Of a stretch of 64,000 nucleotides of DNA, positions 26,382 to 34,226 are shown one piece after another; the stretch's first letter is position 1; the number at the start of each line of letters is the position of its first letter. The DNA comes from Bacteroidales bacterium (GTDB lineage: Bacteria > Bacteroidota > Bacteroidia > Bacteroidales > UBA1402). The position numbers and the translations under genes are program-made. Under the pieces are notes generated by a model. That model ran no database searches. It was not told the origin of the DNA and saw nothing but the letters and a program-made list of their open reading frames with translations. The stretch covers positions 62,001 to 126,000 of the forward strand of contig JAFODP010000017.1 of assembly GCA_017380635.1 (NCBI GenBank), in the 5' to 3' direction.

Positions 26382-27551
26382 ATGAAGTTGTCAAGCCGAC
26401 ATATGATTCCATTGATGCTCGTGTGCGTTATGCTGACGGGCCTCTTTTCGAGCTGCCAACGCAAGCCGCTTTATCTGGCTCAGCGCGGTACGCTCGACAT
26501 CAATGTGTCGGTATACGATATTCAACTCGAACTGCTTTGGGGCGTCAGCTGGAAAACCGATTGGCAATATCTTTGGGACGAATCTTTGTATGGTTATATC
26601 GGCTACACCGAACCTTCGGGCGTACGCGCCAACGTGTATACCATCAACGAGGATTATCACCGAAGCAAATATACCACGCGTAACTTCAGCACCAATGGTG
26701 GACGTGTAAGTCTGACTACCAACAACACGTACGACATGATGTTCCACAACAACGACACCGAGTACATTCTTTACGCTACCGACGATTCTACTTACTACTA
26801 CGCCACCACACGTAGCAACACCCGATCGTCTTATACACGTTCGCATAGCACCATTACCAATCACAACCAGCCCGACCAACTCTTCGGCACCTATATCCGC
26901 GATCTTTATGTGTCGGACGACCCCGATGAATATACCGTAGAAGAAGACGAAGACGGCTATTTGGTATACGTGTACAATGTGGATGCCGAGCTGACACCTT
27001 ATACGATGATTTATCTCTTCCAAGTGATGATTCTCAACAACTACGATGAGGTAGGTCAACGTATTACCGGAGCCGAAGGCATCACCGCCAGCGGTATGGC
27101 AGGAGGCGTCGATTTGTTTAACCGCCTCAACGACTCTACCCGCATTGTTGCCATCACGCAAGACGATATCAAGCCCATACAAGACAACAGGGAACTCACC
27201 TTGCCCGATGGACAAAAAGTGGTTGGCGATATTTTCGCAGCACGTATGCTGTCGTGGGGCTTGCCTGGTATCAATCCATTAGACCATATAAACAACAAAG
27301 AAAATATTCAATTGTACGATTCTATTTATAGCGGCATCGGTTTACAATTGCGCAATGGTACGATTTATCCCGTTCAACAAAATATCAGCGAACAAATTCT
27401 GGAACATCCTTCCGGAGGCGTTATCACTTTGGTGATTGATGCTGCCGCCATTCCCGATAGCATTATCGGTGGCAAGCCGCAGCCCGGTGGTGGTTTCGAC
27501 GCTTCGGTAGATGGATGGGACAATGAAATTAATACAGACATTATTATTTAA
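26382..27551 (+). CDS. DUF5119 lipoprotein of the fimbrial locus
   Basis: A 389-aa lipoprotein with signal MIPLMLVCVMLTGLFSSC (Cys near residue 25). DUF5119 landmarks are LYLAQRGTLDINVSVYDIQ, the aromatic stretch LLWGVSWKTDWQYLWDES, MMFHNNDTEYILYATDDS and a C-terminal half with MIYLFQVMILNNYD and GSAIGL-like segments. Genes of this family sit regularly between OmpA-like and fimbrillin genes in Bacteroidales, and assembly or anchoring roles are suspected by analogy with the Porphyromonas Mfa2/FimB position, not proven. It lies 7 bp after the OmpA-like gene and 1 bp before the first fimbrillin gene, so one transcript is likely. Confidence 0.82.
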   Translation: MKLSSRHMIPLMLVCVMLTGLFSSCQRKPLYLAQRGTLDINVSVYDIQLELLWGVSWKTDWQYLWDESLYGYIGYTEPSGVRANVYTINEDYHRSKYTTRNFSTNGGRVSLTTNNTYDMMFHNNDTEYILYATDDSTYYYATTRSNTRSSYTRSHSTITNHNQPDQLFGTYIRDLYVSDDPDEYTVEEDEDGYLVYVYNVDAELTPYTMIYLFQVMILNNYDEVGQRITGAEGITASGMAGGVDLFNRLNDSTRIVAITQDDIKPIQDNRELTLPDGQKVVGDIFAARMLSWGLPGINPLDHINNKENIQLYDSIYSGIGLQLRNGTIYPVQQNISEQILEHPSGGVITLVIDAAAIPDSIIGGKPQPGGGFDASVDGWDNEINTDIII

Positions 27552-27552
27552 T

Positions 27553-28656
27553 ATGAAAAAGAACATTTTCAAAACTTTGAGTTTAGGAGTCTTGTTGCTA
27601 GCAACGAGCGCATGTAACAATGGCGAAATTTTGGTAGATACCGAATTCGGCGATTTCGATTACGTTGATTCGTCAAAAGGTCCGGTCATTAAATTCGCAC
27701 CTTTTGCCAACAAAATCACCAAAGCCGTACCTACTCTTACCGATTTGGAATTTTATCACAACGACTTTAAGGTATATGGCACCAAGCTCAACAACGATAG
27801 CACCAAGATTCAGCACGTATTCGAAGGCGTAACGGTGAGCGCCGTGATTGATGCCGACCCGAGCGTTGAAAACAGCTGGACTTACGACATAGACCGTTAC
27901 TGGGACAAGCAGGCCGACAGTTATCAATTCGTAGCCTTCGCTCCCGCTCATGCGCCTATGGCATATACACACAACAATGTAGAAGTGAACGACGCCAGCG
28001 CCAAGTTCTTTTCGCCCGGCAACTATAGCCTTATCGGACAAAACTTGCAAGAAGGAGCTCCGCAGGAAAACGAAAAGAATGCAGGCTTCACCGGCATAGG
28101 CAGCACCGACTGCGACATTATGCGCTCCGATGCCGTTTGCGTGAGCGATCCCTCTACCACTCCCGTGGTAACTTTCAACTTCGGTCACACTTTGGCCAAA
28201 TTGATGGTAAGTGTCAAGGCTAACAAGGCTACACCTTATACTATTAGTGTAGACAGCATTTGCGTAGCCGATTTGTACAGCACCGGCAACTACGACCACA
28301 ACGAAGGTTGGGTAGTAAAAGACAGCAGTCTGTTGGTAAACTATTATTACACAGCTCCCGACACTGCCATTTCGGCCGACAATAAAATGTATTTCGTAGA
28401 ATCTCTGGTGATGCCACAAAACATCAGCAGCACGCAAATACTTACCTTAGTATATACGGTATATTCGGGCAGCTACAGCGAAGAATTCACCTACAAGGCA
28501 TCTTTGGCCGATTTGTTTGCCGGCAAGGCTACTGAATTTGGCAAAGGCAAGAGCTATTCGGTACACTTTACCATCGCACCCGAAAAGAACATTATCAGCT
28601 TCGATGCCGGCGTTACCATTTGGGATAACACCGATTCCAACATCAGTATCGAATAA
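27553..28656 (+). CDS. Fimbrillin-family lipoprotein 1
   Basis: A 367-aa protein with lipobox LLLATSAC (Cys21). It has the fimbrillin layout: a short N-terminal strand, IKFAPFANKITKAVPTL, where most family members have an Arg-Ala cleavage site (STRA) and this one has Lys-Ala, then WTYDIDRYWDKQADSYQFVAFAPA (here in two parts: WTYDIDRYWDKQ and YQFVAFAPA), then a C-terminal strand YSVHFTIAPEKNIISFDAGV, used in type V pili for donor-strand exchange. I chose the ATG at 27553 because it directly gives the lipoprotein signal. The Lys could mean cleavage by a Lys-specific protease, or no cleavage (anchor subunit). Confidence 0.8.
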   Translation: MKKNIFKTLSLGVLLLATSACNNGEILVDTEFGDFDYVDSSKGPVIKFAPFANKITKAVPTLTDLEFYHNDFKVYGTKLNNDSTKIQHVFEGVTVSAVIDADPSVENSWTYDIDRYWDKQADSYQFVAFAPAHAPMAYTHNNVEVNDASAKFFSPGNYSLIGQNLQEGAPQENEKNAGFTGIGSTDCDIMRSDAVCVSDPSTTPVVTFNFGHTLAKLMVSVKANKATPYTISVDSICVADLYSTGNYDHNEGWVVKDSSLLVNYYYTAPDTAISADNKMYFVESLVMPQNISSTQILTLVYTVYSGSYSEEFTYKASLADLFAGKATEFGKGKSYSVHFTIAPEKNIISFDAGVTIWDNTDSNISIE

Positions 28657-28703
28657 GAAGTAGAGAGATAAAATAGAGAAATAATAACATTTTAAATGTA
28701 ACG

Positions 28704-29840
28704 ATGATGAAATGGACTAAGTATTGTTTGGTTGCCTTGCTGGGTTTAGCAAGTTGCGTCCCCAACGAAGTCTTGATCGACGAGATTCCCGAGCCCGAAG
28801 AGGCACCTCGCCGCATCGGCTTTGAGACTTTTGTGAACATGTCAACACGTGCCACGGGAGAGAACTCAACTTCTCTCAACGACTTCTACCCCACCTTCAA
28901 TGTGTATGGATGGAAAACCGTAGGCAGCGATGTTACATGTATTTTCAACAACATTCCCGTTGAATACTTTAGTGCAGATGCTGCCGGTAGTGTGGTATAT
29001 ACCGCCGGTAAGCCCAGTGATGAATGGACATTCTCAGCCAATAGCTGGTATTACGAAAACCTGCGCTATTGGGACCAGATGGCCTCTGCTTATCAGTTTA
29101 GCGCCTACGCTCCCGCAGCCGCTTCGGCCAATGTAACTTGCAGCTCAGATGGCGTGATTAAGATTGGTAGCGACGTTTCGCCTATCACCGTAGAAGCCAC
29201 CAACCTGATGGCAACACCCGCCACCAAAATGGCATTCACCGGTTTCAACTACGATTACATGACGGCTACCGCTACTTCTGCAAGCAGCCCTGTATCGCTC
29301 ACTTTCAAACACTTGCAAGCCAAGTTCAACATCCGCATCAAACTCTCCGATGCCGTGAGCACTGCACAAGATATTTCTGTTCAGAAGATTCAGTTGCACA
29401 ACTTGTGCGACAAGGCTTATTATCAGAGCGATGCCGCAGCTCCCGCTGTAAATGGTTGGACGCTGACCACCGCTTCTGCCGATTATGTACCCAAGGTAGA
29501 AACGCCTTATTCGTTGAATGCTGCTACCAATTTCCACAATCATTATGTATTGGAACAGTTGATTATTCCGCAAGTTATTACCAAGGCCAGCTCGGACGAT
29601 GCTTCGCTCAGCGAATTTGCCGAAGCTTGCGTGTACGTGGAATACACCATCGGTGCCGAAACTTTCAAGAGATTTACTCCCCTGGCCAACCTTTTCGATA
29701 GCGGCTCTGCCACCAGCTACACTTTCGAAGGCGGCAACCAGTATACGCTCAATATCACCATTGGTCCGGCTCCTATCAGCTTCACCACTTCTGTGGCTAC
29801 TTGGGCCGACGCCATCGAGAAAGAGCATCAGCAGAATTAA
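28704..29840 (+). CDS. Fimbrillin-family lipoprotein 2 (Mfa1-like)
   Basis: A 378-aa lipoprotein: MMKWTKYCLVALLGLASC. It contains IGFETFVNMSTRATGE, with the Arg-Ala junction expected to be cut by an arginine-specific protease during pilus assembly. The two-domain fimbrillin fold is visible as WYYENLRYWDQMASAYQFSA, AFTGFNYDYMTA, LTFKHLQAKFNIRIKL and the C-terminal strand YTLNITIGPAPISFTTSVAT. It is close in pattern to the next gene, suggesting a duplication. It lies 47 bp after fimbrillin 1. It is probably a structural subunit, minor or accessory. Confidence 0.85.
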   Translation: MMKWTKYCLVALLGLASCVPNEVLIDEIPEPEEAPRRIGFETFVNMSTRATGENSTSLNDFYPTFNVYGWKTVGSDVTCIFNNIPVEYFSADAAGSVVYTAGKPSDEWTFSANSWYYENLRYWDQMASAYQFSAYAPAAASANVTCSSDGVIKIGSDVSPITVEATNLMATPATKMAFTGFNYDYMTATATSASSPVSLTFKHLQAKFNIRIKLSDAVSTAQDISVQKIQLHNLCDKAYYQSDAAAPAVNGWTLTTASADYVPKVETPYSLNAATNFHNHYVLEQLIIPQVITKASSDDASLSEFAEACVYVEYTIGAETFKRFTPLANLFDSGSATSYTFEGGNQYTLNITIGPAPISFTTSVATWADAIEKEHQQN

Positions 29841-29906
29841 TTTCCTAAAATCTTAGAAATCAATAATAACAAACAATTTATAAACAACTTTTAATTTCTT
29901 ACAAAA

Positions 29907-30932
29907 ATGAAGAAGAATTATTTTATGCTTGCTGCTGCCGCATTGATGTTCGCAGCTTGCGCAGAAACGGACTTCGTGAACCCCGTTCCCGTAAATGAAG
30001 GTGAAGTTATCGGCTTCGAAACTTTCGCAAACAACTCAACTCGTGCACTTAATGGTACCAATTTGGAAGATTACACCACCACTTTCGGTGTATGGGCATA
30101 CAAAACTCCTACTGGTGGTGGTGGTGAAGTTACCGTAATGGACAACTATCAAGTTGTAAACACCACTGGTACTAGTAATTGGAGTTATGCTGGTCAAGGT
30201 CCTTCGTCAGATCAGGTATTGAAGTATTGGGATAAATTGGCATCATACGAATTCTTCGCATACGCGCCTTATCAAGCATCAGGCGTTACTATTGCTAGCG
30301 ATGTTATTTCTATTGCCGACGGTGAATACGCTGCAAATGAAAACCTCCAAACCACATGGGGTACATCACTCAATAATACCGCAAACTTTAGCGGAACTGG
30401 TGCTGCTACCGACAAGTCGACCGATTGGATGGTTGCTACCAAAATTGAAAGAGCAGCAGCAGCAAATGACATTGTAAATGAAACATTCTATCACACCATG
30501 AGTAAATTGGTTGTGATTCTTAAATCTACCGTAAAAAATACAGATGTTACCAGCGTATCTGTAGGTAATGTTTATGGTACCGGCAAATGTGAAGTTTCTG
30601 CGACCACCTCTGCTGTAACGGCCACTTGGACTCCCACTGGAGCAGTGAAATTCATCCCTGGTGTAACGGGTGCTATTACTGATATTGATGAAGGTTATTA
30701 TTCTATGGAATATCTGTTGATTCCTTCTGCTACTGTTCCTACATTTAGCATTAACTATACCATCAATGGTGAGCCTTACGTAGTTACCAATACTGCTATT
30801 TCAGCTATTACTTCATTCGAAGAAAACACCATCTATACGCTTACTGTAACCATCGGTCCTAATCCTATTGTATTCGATGCTACAGCTGAAGCTTATAGCA
30901 CTCCTCTCACCCCTGGTGTAGATATTCATTAA
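29907..30932 (+). CDS. Fimbrillin-family lipoprotein 3, likely the major pilus subunit
   Basis: A 341-aa lipoprotein: MKKNYFMLAAAALMFAAC. The processing site is IGFETFANNSTRALNG, and the C terminus reads YTLTVTIGPNPIVFDATAE. Its codon use is richer in T-ending Gly and Val codons than its neighbours, and it is followed by a stable hairpin at 30961-30990; both suggest higher expression. I infer that it is the major shaft subunit. Type V pilins of this kind are secreted as outer-membrane lipoproteins, trimmed at the Arg and polymerised by strand exchange. It lies 66 bp after fimbrillin 2. Confidence 0.82.
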   Translation: MKKNYFMLAAAALMFAACAETDFVNPVPVNEGEVIGFETFANNSTRALNGTNLEDYTTTFGVWAYKTPTGGGGEVTVMDNYQVVNTTGTSNWSYAGQGPSSDQVLKYWDKLASYEFFAYAPYQASGVTIASDVISIADGEYAANENLQTTWGTSLNNTANFSGTGAATDKSTDWMVATKIERAAAANDIVNETFYHTMSKLVVILKSTVKNTDVTSVSVGNVYGTGKCEVSATTSAVTATWTPTGAVKFIPGVTGAITDIDEGYYSMEYLLIPSATVPTFSINYTINGEPYVVTNTAISAITSFEENTIYTLTVTIGPNPIVFDATAEAYSTPLTPGVDIH

Positions 30933-30960
30933 TCACTTCCAACTGAAGGATAAATTTTTA

Positions 30961-30990
30961 AGCTAAGTGGGGTTGGTTCTCCACTTAGCT
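30961..30990 (+). other. Stable intercistronic hairpin without a U-run
   Basis: AGCTAAGTGG (30961-30970) and CCACTTAGCT (30981-30990) form a perfect 10-bp stem with a 10-base loop, 28 bp after the major fimbrillin stop. The following bases (ACTAAACATT) are not a U-tract, so a processing or mRNA-stabilising element, or a partial terminator limiting downstream genes, is more likely than a full stop. Confidence 0.65.
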
Positions 30991-31008
30991 ACTAAACATT
31001 CACAGAAC

Positions 31009-32085
31009 GTGTATAAACATTGGTTTACATATCTATGCTGCATAGCTTTGGTGGGGCTTTTTGCCTGCGCCGAAAGCGATGTATTGGTAGACATTTCGCC
31101 CGCAAAGGAAAAAGGCGAAATGCCTATCGGCTTTAGCAGCAGTTACGTAGATCATGCGCTCACACGTCACGCCAACGAACTGAATGTGCACCTGTCTTCG
31201 ATGGGTGTTTGGGCTTGGCGTAGCGGCTATCTGAAAGATAGTGCCCGTCTGGTTTTCGACGACCAAGACATTTATTACAACAACGATAGTGCTTATTGGG
31301 AATATTCGCCCCTGCAATATTGGCGCGAAGGCAGTTATTACGAATTTTGCGCGTATGCGCCGCATCAATCCATGCAAAGCGATGCCCGCGTAAGTATCGA
31401 TTCGGCCACGCAGATGATAAGCATTCGCGGCGCTCGTCTTTATGGTTACAATTTGCAAAATGCGCCCTGCGACACGGTGAAAGAACTTTTCCGCGACACT
31501 CCCGATGTAGATTGGATGGTGGCTCGCGCCGGACAAACGGCCGAAGGCAAAGCCGGTATGGACGTGGAATTTATGATGCAACACTTGTTGGCCAAGCTGA
31601 ACGTGCGCATCAAGTTGGATAAAGCCTTGCTCAACAAACCTTACATCAGCAAAATCACGGCCGACAGCATCATCATCGGAAAATTGCCTGCACAAGGCGA
31701 TTTTGTACAACAACTGAAACACTCGCCCATTATCAGCGATCCGGCCGAAGCGGGCGTACAGGAATGGACTGCCTACGATACCACGCTTTACATCAAAGCG
31801 CAGAGCGATTATGCCCTCGGCGAAAAGGCGCTCTACATTGTTGAATCGTTGGTGATTCCGCAAGAAATTGACAGAGGTCCCAAGATAACGCTGTATTATA
31901 GTTATCACTTTGCCAATGGTAATCAGGAGCAATGCCGCTATCGCTTGCGTTTGCAAGAGGCCTTCCCTCGTTTTATTTCGGGACGCAGTTATACGCTTAC
32001 TTTCACCATCAGCCCCAAACGCATTGTGTTCGATACCGGCGTGAGCGGATGGGAAGATGGCGCACAAACAGATGCAAACATTTAA
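31009..32085 (+). CDS. Fimbrillin-family lipoprotein 4
   Basis: A 358-aa lipoprotein if translation starts at the GTG at 31009 (MYKHWFTYLCCIALVGLFAC). The open frame reaches a GTG at 30967, but that lies inside the hairpin and adds no signal features. It has a processing-like site ALTRHANE and the fimbrillin core (YWEYSPLQYWREGSYYEF, CAYAPHQ, MQHLLAKLNVRIKL). The C-terminal strand is SYTLTFTISPKRIVFDTGVS. The pattern matches fimbrillins 1-3, so it is likely an accessory or tip subunit. It overlaps nothing and precedes fimbrillin 5 by 10 bp. Confidence 0.78.
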   Translation: MYKHWFTYLCCIALVGLFACAESDVLVDISPAKEKGEMPIGFSSSYVDHALTRHANELNVHLSSMGVWAWRSGYLKDSARLVFDDQDIYYNNDSAYWEYSPLQYWREGSYYEFCAYAPHQSMQSDARVSIDSATQMISIRGARLYGYNLQNAPCDTVKELFRDTPDVDWMVARAGQTAEGKAGMDVEFMMQHLLAKLNVRIKLDKALLNKPYISKITADSIIIGKLPAQGDFVQQLKHSPIISDPAEAGVQEWTAYDTTLYIKAQSDYALGEKALYIVESLVIPQEIDRGPKITLYYSYHFANGNQEQCRYRLRLQEAFPRFISGRSYTLTFTISPKRIVFDTGVSGWEDGAQTDANI

Positions 32086-32095
32086 GTTTATTACG

Positions 32096-33178
32096 ATGAA
32101 GAGAAACAGTGTACATATATTCGCCAAACATGGAAAGTGCTTGCTTTGCTATGTTTTGTTGTGTTTCTTGGCGCAAAGCTGTTACGAGGATCCCGTGGTG
32201 AAAGTGCCCTCGGTGGACGAGCCGGAAGCGCTCTACCCCATCAGCTTGTCTGCTTCTTCGTCGCAAATGCTTTCGCGTGCCATCGTTTCTAACGACGACG
32301 AACTGCAAACCACCCACCTGGGCGTGTTTGCCTACAAAAAATTGGCCGACGGCACAAAAGTACCTGTTTTCGAAAATACAGAACTCGAATGGGACAATAC
32401 TTTGGGTTGGACTTACAGCCCGATGAGATATTGGGACCGCACGGCCTCTTATTATTTCGTTTCGTATTCGCCTTGGAACGAAAATGTTGAATACGACAAA
32501 AACGAACATCGTCTGATAATCAAGAACATTCCCTACTGGCAAAGCATCGACGCAAACGTGGTGGATTATGTGGTGGCCAACGATTATGGCCAAGCCAATG
32601 GTCACTATATCGATGCTTTCGGCATAAATCCTGTATCGCTCGATTTTGAACATATTCTCTCGCAATTGGAAGTGCGCGTGGTGAAGAATGCTTTTTTGAT
32701 GAGTAATTATACCTTGTCGGGCGTGTCTTACGCCAATGTTCCGCTAAATACGCCCGAGCACAAAGCGCAGTATGACTTTTATAGCCCGAACGGTGAAAAG
32801 TTCGACGAAACGGGCGCTCCTATGGTAAACACCAGCAACATGGGCAATCTTGCCATCAGCAGTACACCTATCCGGATGTCGGCTCCGCAGGATGCGCCTA
32901 TCGGCAACGAAGCCACCGAAGCCACGTCGCTCAAACATTTGGTGGTGCCTTTCAGTAGCGATCGCGGAGGCAATGAGAAATTGCAAATCACACTCGCGTA
33001 TGCCATTAATGGTAGCGAGCAAACGCCTAAAGTGGTGGAAACGCCTTTGCAAAACCTGGAGGCCAATCAACGATATGTGCTCACCTTGAGTTTCGAGAGC
33101 GGCACCGAAATTGTTCCTTCTTTGACCATTGAACCTTGGAAGGATGTCACTGTAGATGAACCCAAATACAATTGGTAA
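32096..33178 (+). CDS. Fimbrillin-family lipoprotein 5
   Basis: A 360-aa protein starting MKRNSVHIFAKHGKCLLCYV with lipobox-like FLAQSC. The N-terminal segment contains MLSRAIVSND, a possible Arg-Ala processing point. The core includes WTYSPMRYWDRTASYYFVSY and PWNENVEYDKNEHRLIIKN, and the C terminus RYVLTLSFESGTEIVPSLTI, EPWKDV. It is more diverged from the shaft subunits, as expected of an accessory or tip component. The start at 32096 is 10 bp after the previous stop; a longer frame would overlap it. Confidence 0.75.
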   Translation: MKRNSVHIFAKHGKCLLCYVLLCFLAQSCYEDPVVKVPSVDEPEALYPISLSASSSQMLSRAIVSNDDELQTTHLGVFAYKKLADGTKVPVFENTELEWDNTLGWTYSPMRYWDRTASYYFVSYSPWNENVEYDKNEHRLIIKNIPYWQSIDANVVDYVVANDYGQANGHYIDAFGINPVSLDFEHILSQLEVRVVKNAFLMSNYTLSGVSYANVPLNTPEHKAQYDFYSPNGEKFDETGAPMVNTSNMGNLAISSTPIRMSAPQDAPIGNEATEATSLKHLVVPFSSDRGGNEKLQITLAYAINGSEQTPKVVETPLQNLEANQRYVLTLSFESGTEIVPSLTIEPWKDVTVDEPKYNW

Positions 33179-33202
33179 ATTATTCGTATCAGTAGAAACA
33201 TT

Positions 33203-34207
33203 ATGAGAAGCGCCTTTACATACATTTCCTATTATAGCTTGGTCGGCATGCTTGTGCTGGCTTGCCTTTTCAGTTCTTGCCGTTTCCAGACACCCGACGA
33301 CGGCATGGCCGAACTGAAGATTCGTGCGTATATACAACAAGAAAAAACCTTGCTTAGAGCGGCCGGCGATTATGTGAAAATCGATGCAGCTAATCAGGCG
33401 CCTTTCAATGCTGCTTTGATTATTTCCAGCAGCGATGGTAGTATTTCCAGCACGGCGCCCATGAGTTGGGACGGCAGTACTCTCAGCACCAATGTGCGCA
33501 TGGAACAAGGCCTTTATTACTTTTTCGGCTATATGCCTTGGAACGACAACGCCAGCTTCAATGTTAGCGAACACAAACTCAATATTCCCGATATCCCGGC
33601 GTTAGGTTTGTCGAATGCCATGCTGATAAAGGCTTGCAAGAAAAATATCGAAAGTGGTGAAAATTCCATTCCCTTGGAAATGGACCATCTGATGGCGAAA
33701 GTAACGCCCTACTTCTATATCGACCCTGAATACAATGCTTTCCGAGATATCAAAATAAAAAAAGTAACGCTGAATATTCCGCAAAGCAGCGGCAAGTGGC
33801 ATCATGCGGAAGTGATTTACAATGTAGACGTAACACCCAGCGAATACAACACCACTTGGACTAAAGGCGCTGCCAAAGCCTTTACGGTAAGTCGTAGTGT
33901 GGCCTCAGCCTCCGAAGCACTGCTTTTGCCCGAAAACAAGAACGAGGCCGTAAGTTTGGGTGAATTCTATATCTGCCCGCAACAAAATATCGACGAACTG
34001 AGCATGACGGTTACCTACGATGTGTACGACGAAAAGGGTCATATCACTCGCGCCGATGCCACAGCCACGAATGCCATCCTGCAAAATGTCAGTGGTTCCA
34101 ATCATCTTGAAAGAGCTAATCATTACAAACTGTATATACTTGTTATTCCCAGCTACCTGTACGTTCTCTCCGATTACGACGAAGACGAGGTGTTGGTTAT
34201 TGACTAA
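33203..34207 (+). CDS. Fimbrillin-family lipoprotein 6, atypical C terminus
   Basis: A 334-aa lipoprotein: MRSAFTYISYYSLVGMLVLA then CLFSSC. It has LLRAAGD near residue 52 as a possible processing point, and YYFFGYMPWNDNASFNVSEH and MDHLMAKVTPYFYI as fimbrillin-type core segments. Unlike the others, its C terminus (HYKLYILVIPSYLYVLSDYD, EDEVLVID) is acidic and lacks the IGP-x-I-x-F donor strand motif. A subunit that cannot donate a strand could sit at the pilus tip or act as anchor. It ends 19 bp before the giant adhesin gene. Confidence 0.72.
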   Translation: MRSAFTYISYYSLVGMLVLACLFSSCRFQTPDDGMAELKIRAYIQQEKTLLRAAGDYVKIDAANQAPFNAALIISSSDGSISSTAPMSWDGSTLSTNVRMEQGLYYFFGYMPWNDNASFNVSEHKLNIPDIPALGLSNAMLIKACKKNIESGENSIPLEMDHLMAKVTPYFYIDPEYNAFRDIKIKKVTLNIPQSSGKWHHAEVIYNVDVTPSEYNTTWTKGAAKAFTVSRSVASASEALLLPENKNEAVSLGEFYICPQQNIDELSMTVTYDVYDEKGHITRADATATNAILQNVSGSNHLERANHYKLYILVIPSYLYVLSDYDEDEVLVID

Positions 34208-34226
34208 TTTCTTTTGAAAAACAACG

